DNA of 64,000 nucleotides from Streptomyces sp. MUM 178J (GTDB lineage Bacteria; Actinomycetota; Actinomycetes; Streptomycetales; Streptomycetaceae): contig NZ_JADWYQ010000003.1 in assembly GCF_022414575.1 (NCBI RefSeq), positions 213,609 to 277,608 of the forward strand, given 5' to 3'. The notes beneath the pieces were generated by a model, which did no database searches, was not told the origin of the DNA, and worked only from the letters and a program-made list of their open reading frames with translations. Numbering within the stretch: position 1 is the first letter of the stretch; every line of letters starts with the position of its first letter. A program made the translations under genes and the position numbers. Below, piece after piece: positions 17,514-26,072 of the stretch.

Positions 17514-18632
17514 ATGGCCGACCAGAGCAGCAGCGGCAGTCGAATACGCAGCAGCGGCAAACGCCGCAAGCCGCCCAGTGGGGGACGCCGGGCGCTGACG
17601 ATCCTCGCCTGGTCCGCGGCCGGAATCGCCCTCATCGGCGGCTCCGGCCTCGGCTATGTGTACGTCACTCTCAACGACAACATCCAGGGCGTCGACATCA
17701 ACGCCGCCCTCGGCGCCGACCGCCCCGACGACGTCGACAACGGCTCCATGGACATCCTCGTCCTGGGCTCCGACTCCCGATCCGGCGCCAACTCCGAGTA
17801 CGGCGCGGACGAGGGGGGCGCACGCTCCGACACCGCGATGATCGTCCATGTCTACGAAGGCCACAAGAGGGCCTCCGTCGTCTCCATCCCCCGCGACACC
17901 CTGGTCACCAGGCCCATGTGCGCCGACGCCGAGGGCGCGACCGTCCCCGCCCGGCCGCGCGTCATGTTCAACACGGCATACGAGGTCGGCGGGCCGGCCT
18001 GCGCCGTGAAGACCGTGGAGACCATGTCCGGCATCCGCATGGACCACTACATCGAGGTCGACTTCACCGGCTTCAAGAGGCTCGTCGACGAACTCGGCGG
18101 CGTGAAGATCACCACCACCCGGGCGATCGAGGACGGCAAGAGTCATCTCGACCTCCAGCCGGGCGCCCACACCCTCGACGGGGAGCAGTCCCTCGGCCTC
18201 GTACGCACCCGCAAGAGCGTCGGCGACGGCAGCGACCTGGGGCGGATACAGCTCCAACAGGCGTTCATCAAGGCCCTCATCGACCAGGTGAAGTCCGTCG
18301 GCGTCCTCACCAGCCCGAAGAAGCTCTTCGACCTCGCCGACACCGCCACCAAGGCCATCACCCCCGACTCCGAACTGGACTCGGTCGACGAGCTGACCGG
18401 CTTCGCCAGGACCCTGTCCGGCCTCGGCGCGGACGACGTCCAGATGATCACGCTGCCGGTCCGGTACGACACCGTCGACCCCAACCGCGTGGTGCCGCTG
18501 CTCGGAGCCTCCCAGCAGGTCTGGACGGCCCTGAAACAGGACAAGCCGATCCCCGCCTCCGCCACCGAGGACGCCGTGACCGGGCAGGCCGCGGGAGTGG
18601 TCGAACAACCGAGCGGTCGAATGGCCGAATAG
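17514..18632 (+). CDS. LytR-CpsA-Psr (LCP) family cell-wall ligase
   Basis: 372 residues; ATG after GAGGGGACT. A short basic cytoplasmic tail (SGKRRKPPSGGRRA) precedes one membrane helix (about 27-48), so the catalytic domain is outside. LCP motifs: ILVLGSDSRSG, DTAMIVHVY, VSIPRDTLV with its pyrophosphate-binding Arg, HYIEVDFTGFKRLVDELGG, and LVRTRKSVGDGSDLGRIQLQQ. LCP enzymes transfer lipid-linked glycopolymers (teichoic acid, teichulosonic acid or similar) onto peptidoglycan. The WecA-type transferase at 24.4 kb could prime such a polymer. The C-terminal 30 residues are low complexity, and the stop codon sits in a GCCGAATAG-like repeat. Confidence 0.93.
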   Translation: MADQSSSGSRIRSSGKRRKPPSGGRRALTILAWSAAGIALIGGSGLGYVYVTLNDNIQGVDINAALGADRPDDVDNGSMDILVLGSDSRSGANSEYGADEGGARSDTAMIVHVYEGHKRASVVSIPRDTLVTRPMCADAEGATVPARPRVMFNTAYEVGGPACAVKTVETMSGIRMDHYIEVDFTGFKRLVDELGGVKITTTRAIEDGKSHLDLQPGAHTLDGEQSLGLVRTRKSVGDGSDLGRIQLQQAFIKALIDQVKSVGVLTSPKKLFDLADTATKAITPDSELDSVDELTGFARTLSGLGADDVQMITLPVRYDTVDPNRVVPLLGASQQVWTALKQDKPIPASATEDAVTGQAAGVVEQPSGRMAE

Positions 18633-18760
18633 CCGAACAGCGGGATAGCCGGATAGTCGAGTGGCGGAGCAGTCGAAATGGCCGCCGACGCCGCAGTCCG
18701 GCACCCGCCGGGTAACCGGACGATCACGCAGCAGAGCCGGAATTCCGGCATGCGTGAACC

Positions 18761-18786
18761 GGAATAGACGGGGGCCGCCCCCGGTT
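18761..18786 (+). promoter_or_regulatory. SigR-type promoter for rpmE
   Basis: GGAAT (18761-18765), then exactly 18 bases, then GTT (18784-18786), matches the SigR consensus. rpmE is a known SigR target in Streptomyces coelicolor, as I recall, which supports the call. The 12-bp arms TGCGTGAACCGG (18751-18762) and CCGGTTCACGCA (18829-18840) form an inverted repeat around it. Confidence 0.75.
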
Positions 18787-18890
18787 TTGGTGAGATGCGG
18801 CCGGTACTGGCAGACTGGTACGTCGGCTCCGGTTCACGCACCCGCATCCCGCGCGTGCGACCCGGCGCCCTCCCGAATCTAGGAGACACC

Positions 18891-19115
18891 TTGAAGCGCG
18901 ACATCCACCCCGAGTACGTCGAGACCCAGGTCAGCTGCACCTGCGGCGCGGCGTTCACTACCCGCAGCACGATCGAAGCCGGTTCCATCCGCGCCGAGGT
19001 CTGCTCCGAGTGCCACCCGTTCTACACGGGCAAGCAGAAGATCCTCGACACCGGTGGCCGTGTGGCCCGCTTCGAGGCCCGCTTCGGCAAGGCCGCCGGC
19101 TCCGCCAAGAAGTAG
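18891..19115 (+). CDS. rpmE: 50S ribosomal protein L31, zinc-binding form
   Basis: 74 residues from TTG 18891, preceded by TAGGAGACACC. The sequence begins [19 protein letters not shown]. The Cys set (SCTCG and VCSECH) is the zinc ribbon of the C+ form of L31, not the zinc-free paralogue induced by zinc starvation. A TTG start in an abundant ribosomal protein is unusual. The neighbour prfA is also a translation factor. A likely SigR promoter lies about 100 bases upstream, which would link L31 supply to thiol stress. Confidence 0.96.
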   Translation: MKRDIHPEYVETQVSCTCGAAFTTRSTIEAGSIRAEVCSECHPFYTGKQKILDTGGRVARFEARFGKAAGSAKK

Positions 19116-19125
19116 CGAGCCACTG

Positions 19126-19169
19126 CGCCGGTCTTCGGCTGTCCCTGCGCGGGGCGGCCGGGACCGGCG
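19126..19169 (+). terminator. Stem-loop after rpmE
   Basis: CGCCGGTC (19126-19133) pairs with GACCGGCG (19162-19169), followed by TTT. It lies ten bases after the rpmE stop codon and 60 before prfA. Confidence 0.65.
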
Positions 19170-19229
19170 TTTGGCGTCCTACACCCCCTTTCGCGTCACC
19201 TATCGCGTCATCCCCATCAGGAGCCCCCG

Positions 19230-20303
19230 ATGTTCGAGGCGGTCGAGGAACTGGTCGGCGAACACGCCGACCTCGAGAAGCAGCTCGCCGACCCTTCGGT
19301 CCACGCCGACCAGGCCAATGCGCGCAAGCTCAACAAGCGCTACGCCGAGCTGACCCCGATCGTGGCCGCGTACCGCTCCTGGAAGCAGACCGGGGACGAC
19401 ATCGGGACGGCGCGTGAACTGGCCGCCGACGACCCCGACTTCGCCGACGAGGTCAAGGAGCTCGAGAAGCACCGCGAGGAGCTCACCGAGAAGCTGCGGC
19501 TGCTGCTGGTACCCCGCGACCCCAGCGACGACAAGGACGTCATCCTCGAGGTCAAGGCGGGCGCGGGCGGCGACGAGTCCGCGCTGTTCGCCGGCGACCT
19601 GCTGCGGATGTATCTGCGCTACGCGGAGCGCGCCGGCTGGAAGACCGAGATCATCGACGCCACCGAGTCCGAGCTGGGCGGCTACAAGGACGTCCAGGTC
19701 GCGGTGAAGAGCCGCGGCGGGGCCGCAGAGCCCGGCCAGGGCGTCTGGGCGCGCCTGAAGTACGAGGGCGGGGTGCACCGCGTGCAGCGCGTGCCCGCCA
19801 CCGAGTCCCAGGGCCGCATCCACACCTCCGCGGCCGGTGTGCTGGTCACCCCGGAGGCCGAGGAGATCGACGTCGAGATCAACCCGAACGATCTGCGGAT
19901 CGACGTCTACCGCTCCTCCGGGCCCGGCGGTCAGTCGGTCAACACCACCGACTCGGCGGTGCGCATCACCCATCTGCCGACCGGCGTCGTAGCCTCGTGC
20001 CAGAACGAGAAGAGCCAGCTCCAGAACAAGGAGCAGGCGCTGCGCATCCTGCGTTCCAGGCTGCTGGCCATGGCGCAGGAGGAGGCCGAGAAGGAGGCCG
20101 CGGACGCCCGCCGCAGCCAGGTGCGCACCGTGGACCGCTCCGAGAAGATCCGTACGTACAACTTCCCGGAGAACCGGATCTCGGACCACCGGGTCGGCTT
20201 CAAGGCGTACAACCTGGACCAGGTGCTCGACGGAGATCTGGACACGGTGATCCAGGCGTGCGTCGACGCGGACGCCGCGGCGAAGCTCGCCGCCGCGCAG
20301 TGA
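19230..20303 (+). CDS. prfA: Peptide chain release factor 1
   Basis: 357 residues; ATG after AGGAGCCCCCG. The peptidyl-hydrolysis motif is [17 protein letters not shown] (GGQ about residue 233). The codon-recognition PxT-type motif is VPATESQGR (PAT, about 189-191), as in RF1, which reads UAA and UAG. The N-terminal coiled domain is intact and the length is normal. prmC, whose product methylates the GGQ glutamine, follows 54 bases downstream, a classic pair. Confidence 0.98.
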   Translation: MFEAVEELVGEHADLEKQLADPSVHADQANARKLNKRYAELTPIVAAYRSWKQTGDDIGTARELAADDPDFADEVKELEKHREELTEKLRLLLVPRDPSDDKDVILEVKAGAGGDESALFAGDLLRMYLRYAERAGWKTEIIDATESELGGYKDVQVAVKSRGGAAEPGQGVWARLKYEGGVHRVQRVPATESQGRIHTSAAGVLVTPEAEEIDVEINPNDLRIDVYRSSGPGGQSVNTTDSAVRITHLPTGVVASCQNEKSQLQNKEQALRILRSRLLAMAQEEAEKEAADARRSQVRTVDRSEKIRTYNFPENRISDHRVGFKAYNLDQVLDGDLDTVIQACVDADAAAKLAAAQ

Positions 20304-20357
20304 CGGGCAACGACGCGCGGTAATGCGCAACAACTGGCACGTGCTGGAGGGAACAGC

Positions 20358-21203
20358 GTGAACCTGCTGCTCGCCGAGGTGGCCCAGGCCACCCAGCGGC
20401 TGGCCGACGCCGGCGTGCCCTCGCCGCGTTTCGACGCGGAGGAGCTCGCCGCGTTCGTGCACGGTGTGAAACGAGGAGAGCTGCACAGCGTCAAGGACGA
20501 GGACTTCGACGCCCGCTACTGGGAGGCCGTCGCCCGCCGCGAGGCCCGTGAACCCCTCCAGCACATCACCGGCCGCGCATTCTTCCGCTATCTGGAGCTC
20601 CAGGTCGGCCCCGGGGTCTTCGTGCCGCGGCCGGAGACGGAGGCCGTCGTCGACTGGGCCATACAGGCCGTACGCGCCATGGACGTCGTCGAACCGCTGA
20701 TCGTCGACCTCTGCACCGGCTCCGGCGCGATCGCGCTCGCCATGGCGCAGGAGGTGCCGCGCTCGCGCGTGCACGCCGTGGAACTGTCCGAGGACGCGCT
20801 GAGGTGGGCCCGCAAGAACGCCGAAGGCTCCCGCGTCACCGTCCACCACGGCGACGCCCTGGCCGCGCTGCCGGAACTGGACGGGCAGGTCGACCTCGTC
20901 ATCTCCAATCCGCCGTACATTCCGCTCACAGAGTGGGAGTATGTCGCCCCCGAGGCACGTGACCACGACCCGCAGATGGCGCTGTTCTCCGGAGAGGACG
21001 GGCTCGACGTCATCCGGGGCCTGGAACGCACCGCCCACCGGCTGCTGCGTCCGGGCGGCCTGGTGGTCGTCGAGCACGCGGACACCCAGGGCGGCCAGGT
21101 GCCGTGGATCTTCAGTGAGGAGAGCGGCTGGGCGGATGCGGCGGACCACCCGGACCTCAACAACCGGCCGCGGTTCGCGACGGCCCGCAAGGCCACGCCG
21201 TGA
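20358..21203 (+). CDS. prmC: Release factor glutamine methyltransferase
   Basis: 281 residues, GTG after GGAGGGAACAGC. The N-terminal helical domain ends with ARREAREPLQHITGRAFF. The SAM-binding motif I is VDLCTGSGAIALAMA, and the catalytic motif NPPYIPLTEW holds the target Gln side chain. It N5-methylates the GGQ Gln of release factors RF1 and RF2, raising termination efficiency. It lies directly downstream of prfA. Confidence 0.97.
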   Translation: MNLLLAEVAQATQRLADAGVPSPRFDAEELAAFVHGVKRGELHSVKDEDFDARYWEAVARREAREPLQHITGRAFFRYLELQVGPGVFVPRPETEAVVDWAIQAVRAMDVVEPLIVDLCTGSGAIALAMAQEVPRSRVHAVELSEDALRWARKNAEGSRVTVHHGDALAALPELDGQVDLVISNPPYIPLTEWEYVAPEARDHDPQMALFSGEDGLDVIRGLERTAHRLLRPGGLVVVEHADTQGGQVPWIFSEESGWADAADHPDLNNRPRFATARKATP

Positions 21204-21282
21204 CCGCGTCCGCGACCCTGACGCGCCCCGCTTCCCCTTTGACCGCCATGACCGATGCGAACGACATGAGGAGGGCCGGCTG

Positions 21283-21930
21283 ATGGCTCGGCGATACGAC
21301 TGCAACGACGCGACCGACCGCGCCACCGGCCTGCGCGAGGCCGCGTCGGCCGTACGGCGCGGCGAGCTCGTCGTGCTGCCCACCGACACCGTCTACGGGA
21401 TCGGTGCGGACGCCTTCAGCTCGGAGGCCGTGGCCGATCTGCTGGACGCCAAGGGCCGCGGGCGCAATATGCCCACCCCCGTGCTGATCGGTTCGCCGAA
21501 CACCCTGCACGGGCTGGTCACCGACTTCTCCGAGAAGGCATGGGAACTGGTCGACGCCTTCTGGCCGGGTGCGCTGACGCTGGTCGCCCGGCACCAGCCG
21601 TCCCTCCAGTGGGACCTCGGCGACACCCGCGGCACCGTGGCCATCCGCATGCCGCTGCACCCGGTCGCCATCGAACTGCTCACCGAGGTGGGCCCGATGG
21701 CCGTCTCCTCCGCGAATCTCACCGGGCACCCGGCGCCCGAGGACTGCGACTCGGCCCAGGAGATGCTCGGCGACTCCGTGTCCGTGTACCTCGACGGCGG
21801 CCCGACGCCCGGCATCGTGCCGTCCTCGATCGTCGATGTGACGGGGGACGTCCCGGCGCTGCTGCGCGAGGGCGCGCTGTCCCCGGAGGAGCTGCGCAAG
21901 GTCGTACCCGACCTCGAGGTGGCGAATTGA
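21283..21930 (+). CDS. L-threonylcarbamoyladenylate synthase (Sua5/YrdC family)
   Basis: 215 residues. ATG 21283 follows GAGGAGGGCCGGCTG; an ATG further upstream lacks homology. The YrdC-fold motifs are present: VVLPTDTVYGIGADAF, the basic KGRGRNMPTPVLIG, FWPGALTLV, TVAIRMPLHPVA, and AVSSANLTGHPAPED. It makes threonylcarbamoyl-AMP from Thr, bicarbonate and ATP for the t6A37 modification of ANN-decoding tRNAs. It lacks the C-terminal Sua5 domain, so it is the short YrdC/TsaC type. Its last codons overlap the next start (ATTGA). Confidence 0.95.
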   Translation: MARRYDCNDATDRATGLREAASAVRRGELVVLPTDTVYGIGADAFSSEAVADLLDAKGRGRNMPTPVLIGSPNTLHGLVTDFSEKAWELVDAFWPGALTLVARHQPSLQWDLGDTRGTVAIRMPLHPVAIELLTEVGPMAVSSANLTGHPAPEDCDSAQEMLGDSVSVYLDGGPTPGIVPSSIVDVTGDVPALLREGALSPEELRKVVPDLEVAN

Positions 21931-22574
21931 CCGCCCCTGAGGGGCGTGGCATAGGTACGGCGGTCGCCACGGGCGACACGTTCAGAATCCTCCACGTCAG
22001 CACCGGCAATGTGTGCCGCTCGCCGATCACCGAGCGGCTGACGCGGCATGCCCTGAGCAACCGCCTCGGCGACCGCCTGACCGGCGGCCTGATCGTGGAG
22101 AGCGCGGGCACCTGGGGGCACGAGGGGGCCCCGATGGAGGCCAACGCGGAAATCGTGCTCGCGGACTTCGGGGCGGACGCGAGCGGGTTCACGGGGCGGG
22201 AGCTGCTGGACGAGCATGTGATCCGCGCGGATCTCGTCCTCACCGCGACGAGGGACCACCGGGCGCAGGTCATCTCCATGGGGCACTCCGCGGGACTGCG
22301 CACCTTCACGCTGAAGGAGTTCACCCGGCTGGTCCGGGCCATAGACCCCGCCACCCTCCCCGACCCCCGCGACGGCGTCGTCCAGCGCGCCCGGTCCCTG
22401 GTGCAGGCCGCGGCGGCGCTACGGGGGTGGCTGCTGGCGCCGAACCCCGACGCGGACGAGGTCCACGATCCTTACGGCGCGCCGATCACGTTCTTCCGCT
22501 CGATCGGCGACGAGATTCAGCAGGCGCTGGATCCGGTGGTGACGGCGCTGACGGGGGTCGCGGGGCGGGGCTGA
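21927..22574 (+). CDS. Low-molecular-weight phosphatase-like protein with Ser at the nucleophile site
   Basis: 215 residues. The TTG start overlaps the preceding stop codon, implying translational coupling. The LMW tyrosine phosphatase fold is evident: a beta-strand plus P-loop HVSTGNVCRSPITERL, ESAGTWGHEG, DEHVIRADLVLTATRDHR, and the acid-loop motif DPYG. In active enzymes the P-loop is C-X5-R-S. Here R31 is preceded six residues earlier by Ser25, so the nucleophilic Cys is missing; the only nearby Cys (C30) is at the secondary position. Either catalysis uses another residue or the protein only binds phosphoproteins. It lies between the Sua5-like gene and glyA. Confidence 0.88.
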   Translation: MTAPEGRGIGTAVATGDTFRILHVSTGNVCRSPITERLTRHALSNRLGDRLTGGLIVESAGTWGHEGAPMEANAEIVLADFGADASGFTGRELLDEHVIRADLVLTATRDHRAQVISMGHSAGLRTFTLKEFTRLVRAIDPATLPDPRDGVVQRARSLVQAAAALRGWLLAPNPDADEVHDPYGAPITFFRSIGDEIQQALDPVVTALTGVAGRG

Positions 22575-23045
22575 CCCTTTCCGGGGCTCCGCCCCCGGAC
22601 CCCTTGCGCCTCAATCGCCGGCGGGGCTGGGTGGTGCGGGTCCTGGCGCCTCAATCGCCGGCGGGGCTCCGCCCCCGAACCCCTTGCGCCTCGATTGCGG
22701 CGGGGCTGGGTTTCTGGCCCTTGCGCCTCGATTGCGGCGGGGCTGGGTTTCTGGCCCTTGCGCCTCGATTGCGGCGGGGCTGGGTTTCTGGCCCCTGCCC
22801 TTCAATCGTCGGCGGGGCTGGATTTTCCAGCCCGTCCGGCGCTTGAGGACACGGCCGAAGGCCGCACAGGGGGCGCGGGGCGGCAGCCCGCAGCTCCTCC
22901 CCGGAAGGGGGTCTGGGGGCTTGCCCCCAGTTGCGGGAAGGGGCGGGGAGGGGAAAACACCCCCCGGCCGACACCAGGCGGCCCCCGCCCCCTCGGCCTA
23001 CATTGGAGAGGCCGGAACCGCACCGTCCACGCCGGGAGCCCCGCC
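22575..23045. repeat. Gene-free block of GC-rich dispersed palindromic repeats
   Basis: No coding region is supported in these 471 bases. Units of the type GGGGCTCCGCCCC and CTCAATCGCCGGCGGGGCT recur, followed by CCGGCGCTTGAGGAC, GGCCGAAGGCC, and the stem CTGGGGG-CTTG-CCCCCAG (22913-22930) before GGGAAGGGGCGGGGAGGGGAA. The same modules in the same order occur at 61978-62304. The last 60 bases, with CGGCCTACATTGGAGAGGCCG, may hold the glyA promoter. Confidence 0.85.
22681..22791. repeat. Three perfect tandem copies of a 37-bp unit
   Basis: Units start at 22681, 22718 and 22755. Each begins CCCTTGCGCCTCGATTGCGG and ends GGGTTTCTGG. Perfect identity implies recent amplification. Confidence 0.97.
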
Positions 23046-24320
23046 ATGCCGGTGACCGCCGCGGCAACCGCCGCCCCCGCCCCCGCGGACTTCGAGGCGC
23101 TGCGCCGGCAGGACCCGAGGATCGCCGAGGTGATCCTCGGCGAGACGGCCCGGCAGGCGGAAGGGCTCCAGCTCATCGCCGCGGAGAACTTCACCTCGCC
23201 CGCCGTGCTGGCCGCGCTCGGCTCGCCGCTGGCGAACAAGTACGCCGAGGGCTACCCCGGGGCCCGCCACCACGGCGGCTGCGAGCTGGTCGACGCGGCC
23301 GAGCGGATCGCCGTCGAGCGGGTCAAGGACCTCTTCGGGGCCGAGCATGCCAATGTGCAGCCGCACTCCGGCTCCTCCGCCGTCCTCGCGGCCTATGCCG
23401 CCCTGCTGCGGCCCGGTGACACCGTGCTCGCCATGGGACTGGCGTACGGCGGGCATCTCACCCACGGCTCGCCGTCCAACTTCTCCGGCCGCTGGTTCGA
23501 CTTCGTCGGGTACGGCGTGGACGCCGAGACCGGTCTCATCAACTACGACGAAGTCGACGCACTGGCCCACCGCGACCGGCCGAAGGCCATCGTCTGCGGC
23601 TCGATCTCCTACCCCCGCCACCCCGACTACGCCGTCTTCCGGGAGATCGCGGACGAGGTGGGGGCCTGTCTGATCGCGGACGCGGCCCATCCCATCGGGT
23701 TGGTGGCGGGCGGCGCGGCCCCGAGCCCGGTCCCGTACGCGGACGTCGTGTGCGCCACCACGCACAAGGTGCTGCGCGGACCGCGCGGCGGGATGATCCT
23801 GTGCGGGGCGGATCTCGCGGAGCGCATCGACCGGGCGGTCTTCCCCTTCAGTCAGGGCGGTGCGCAGATGCATACGATCGCGGCGAAGGCCGTCGCCTTC
23901 GGGGAGGCGGCGACACCCGCGTTCGGGGAGTACGCGCATCAGGTGGTCGCCAATGCGCGCGTGCTTGCCGATGCGCTCGCCGCGGAGGGCTTGGAGGTCC
24001 TGACCGGCGGCACGGACACCCATCTCATCGGCGTCGACCCGGCTCCGCTCGGCGTGGACGGCAGGACCGCCCGCGGCCGGCTCGCTGCGGCCGGTCTGGT
24101 GCTCGACACCTGCGCCCTGCCGTACGGGGACGGGCGCGGCATCCGTCTGGGCACGGCCGCGGTGACGACGCAGGGCATGGGGGAGGCCGAAATGGGGCGT
24201 ATCGCCACGTTGTTCGCCAAGGCCGTCAGGGACGGGGCCGAAGAGGGCGGGGAGTTGATCGGAAAGGTACGTGCGGAAGTCCGCGAGCTGACCGGTAGAT
24301 TTCCCCCCTATCCGGGGTAG
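23046..24320 (+). CDS. glyA: Serine hydroxymethyltransferase
   Basis: 424 residues from ATG 23046. PLP fold I signatures: LQLIAAENFTSPAVLAALGS, NKYAEGYPGARHHGGCE, VQPHSGSSAVLAAY, and CATTHKVLRGPRGGMILC with the Schiff-base Lys. The usual DMAHIAGLVAAG is ADAAHPIGLVAGG here, keeping the His that stacks on PLP. It interconverts serine and glycine with tetrahydrofolate. Streptomyces often carry two glyA copies, and this one sits away from glycine-cleavage genes. It is preceded by the long repeat block. Confidence 0.93.
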   Translation: MPVTAAATAAPAPADFEALRRQDPRIAEVILGETARQAEGLQLIAAENFTSPAVLAALGSPLANKYAEGYPGARHHGGCELVDAAERIAVERVKDLFGAEHANVQPHSGSSAVLAAYAALLRPGDTVLAMGLAYGGHLTHGSPSNFSGRWFDFVGYGVDAETGLINYDEVDALAHRDRPKAIVCGSISYPRHPDYAVFREIADEVGACLIADAAHPIGLVAGGAAPSPVPYADVVCATTHKVLRGPRGGMILCGADLAERIDRAVFPFSQGGAQMHTIAAKAVAFGEAATPAFGEYAHQVVANARVLADALAAEGLEVLTGGTDTHLIGVDPAPLGVDGRTARGRLAAAGLVLDTCALPYGDGRGIRLGTAAVTTQGMGEAEMGRIATLFAKAVRDGAEEGGELIGKVRAEVRELTGRFPPYPG

Positions 24321-24426
24321 CCGGCGGCGGTGCAACCACCGCGCTGGTTCCGGTTGTCCTCATCCATGCGGCGACCAGAGCTAGGGTGTGGGGCTGAGAT
24401 GGCCAGCGATTCCTGTGGGGCAGCCC

Positions 24427-25788
24427 GTGCGTGATTACCTGCTGACACTGTGTGTCACGGCCGCGGTGACGTATCTGCTCACCGGGCCGGTGCGCAAGTT
24501 CGCCATCGCCACCGGTGCGATGCCGGAGATCCGCGCGCGGGACGTCCACCGGGAGCCCACGCCCCGGCTCGGCGGGATCGCCATGTTCTTCGGCCTGTGC
24601 GCGGGGCTGCTCGTCGCGGACCATCTGCAGAACCTGAACAGCGTGTTCGAGCTGTCCAACGAGCCGCGTGCGCTGCTCTCCGGCGCGGCCCTGATCTGGA
24701 TCATCGGCGTCCTCGACGACAAGTTCGAGATCGACGCGCTGATCAAGCTCGGCGGACAGATGATCGCGGCGGGTGTGATGGTGATGCAGGGTCTTACGAT
24801 CCTGTGGCTGCCGATCCCGGGTGTCGGCACGGTCTCCCTGACGCAGTGGCAGGGCACGCTGCTGACCGTGGCCCTGGTGGTCATCACCATCAACGCGGTC
24901 AACTTCGTGGACGGTCTGGACGGCCTGGCGGCCGGCATGGTGTGCATCGCCGCGGCCGCGTTCTTCCTCTACTCGTACCGGATCTGGTTCGGGTACATGA
25001 TCGAGGCGGCCGCGCCCGCGACGCTGTTCACGGCGATCCTGATGGGCATGTGCCTGGGCTTCCTGCCGCACAACATGCACCCCGCCCGGATCTTCATGGG
25101 CGACTCCGGCTCGATGCTGATCGGCCTGGTGCTTGCGGCGGCCGCGATCTCGGTGACGGGACAGGTGGACCCGGACGCGCTGAAGATCTTCGAGGGCGGC
25201 ACCCGGGAGGCGACTCACGCGGCGTTGCCGGTCTTCATCCCGCTGCTGCTGCCGCTGACCATCATCGCCATCCCGGTGGCCGACCTGGTGCTGGCGATCG
25301 TGCGCCGCACCTGGAAGGGCCAGTCGCCGTTCGCCGCGGACCGCGGCCATCTGCACCACCGACTGCTGGAGATCGGCCACTCGCACAGCCGGGCCGTTCT
25401 GATCATGTACTTCTGGTCGGCGCTGATCGCCTTCGGGGTCGTGGCGTACTCGGTGCACTCGGCGTCGATGTGGATCGTGCTGGTCGTCGTCGCGCTGAGC
25501 GCGGTGGGCCTGGTCCTGCTGCTGCTTCCGCGCTTCACCCCGCGCGCGCCGCGCTGGGCGGAAGCCTTCGTCCCCCCGCGCTACCGCCGTCGCCGGGCCC
25601 TTGCCGGGCAGACGCCGCCCGCGCCCTCGTTCCCCTGCGAGGCCACGGCCGACGCCGCTGCGGAAGCCCGGGACGAGGACGAGGAACGCGTCCCGGTGGC
25701 CGTCGGGGTCTCGGGCGTCAACGGAGCGACCGCCATCGGCCCCCGTTCGCGCTTCCCGGATCGGCGGAAGGCCGAAACTCGCGGCTGA
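24427..25788 (+). CDS. WecA/MraY-type undecaprenyl-phosphate sugar-1-phosphate transferase
   Basis: 453 residues from GTG 24427 after TGGGGCAG. About eleven membrane segments. Family motifs: an N-terminal REPTPRLGGIAMF loop, the Mg-binding GVLDDKFEID, the catalytic NFVDGLDGLAAGM, FMGDSGSMLIGL, and the basic cytoplasmic loop DRGHLHHRLLEIGHSH. The last motif marks the WecA/TagO branch rather than MraY. It would link GlcNAc- or GalNAc-1-phosphate to undecaprenyl phosphate, starting a wall glycopolymer. A 75-residue charged C-terminal tail is cytoplasmic. The position just before the atp operon is typical of actinobacteria. Confidence 0.94.
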   Translation: MRDYLLTLCVTAAVTYLLTGPVRKFAIATGAMPEIRARDVHREPTPRLGGIAMFFGLCAGLLVADHLQNLNSVFELSNEPRALLSGAALIWIIGVLDDKFEIDALIKLGGQMIAAGVMVMQGLTILWLPIPGVGTVSLTQWQGTLLTVALVVITINAVNFVDGLDGLAAGMVCIAAAAFFLYSYRIWFGYMIEAAAPATLFTAILMGMCLGFLPHNMHPARIFMGDSGSMLIGLVLAAAAISVTGQVDPDALKIFEGGTREATHAALPVFIPLLLPLTIIAIPVADLVLAIVRRTWKGQSPFAADRGHLHHRLLEIGHSHSRAVLIMYFWSALIAFGVVAYSVHSASMWIVLVVVALSAVGLVLLLLPRFTPRAPRWAEAFVPPRYRRRRALAGQTPPAPSFPCEATADAAAEARDEDEERVPVAVGVSGVNGATAIGPRSRFPDRRKAETRG

Positions 25789-25886
25789 CGGCTGGGAGGC
25801 CCTCCGGCAGTGTGTCCCGCTATGAGCGCCTATACCAGACATAGGCACCCAACGTCATGCACACACGGGCGCGTTAACTCTCATGT

Positions 25887-25916
25887 GTGACAGTCGGCAC
25901 ACCCAGTGGGTAAAGA
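25887..25916 (+). promoter_or_regulatory. Candidate promoter for the ATP synthase operon
   Basis: GTGACA (25887-25892) and TAAAGA (25911-25916), spaced 18 bases, resemble a vegetative promoter. The surrounding 25800-25960 is less GC-rich than the rest of the window, as expected for a strong promoter region. Confidence 0.45.
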
Positions 25917-26072
25917 CCTCATCAAATAGTTTGTGATACCGTTCACGAGAACCGGAGACAGCGCCGAGGGACCGTAGTGCGACGGTCCACTGGCCCCGAG
26001 ATCTGCCTCGGACCGGATCTACGCTCGTCCATGACGACACCACTGCCCCCACCAGTATGCGGAGCTGCCGCC

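Noticed and set aside
22900..23045. Glycine riboswitch before glyA
   Set aside because: The sequence is a repeat module with a simple stem; no glycine aptamer core could be traced.
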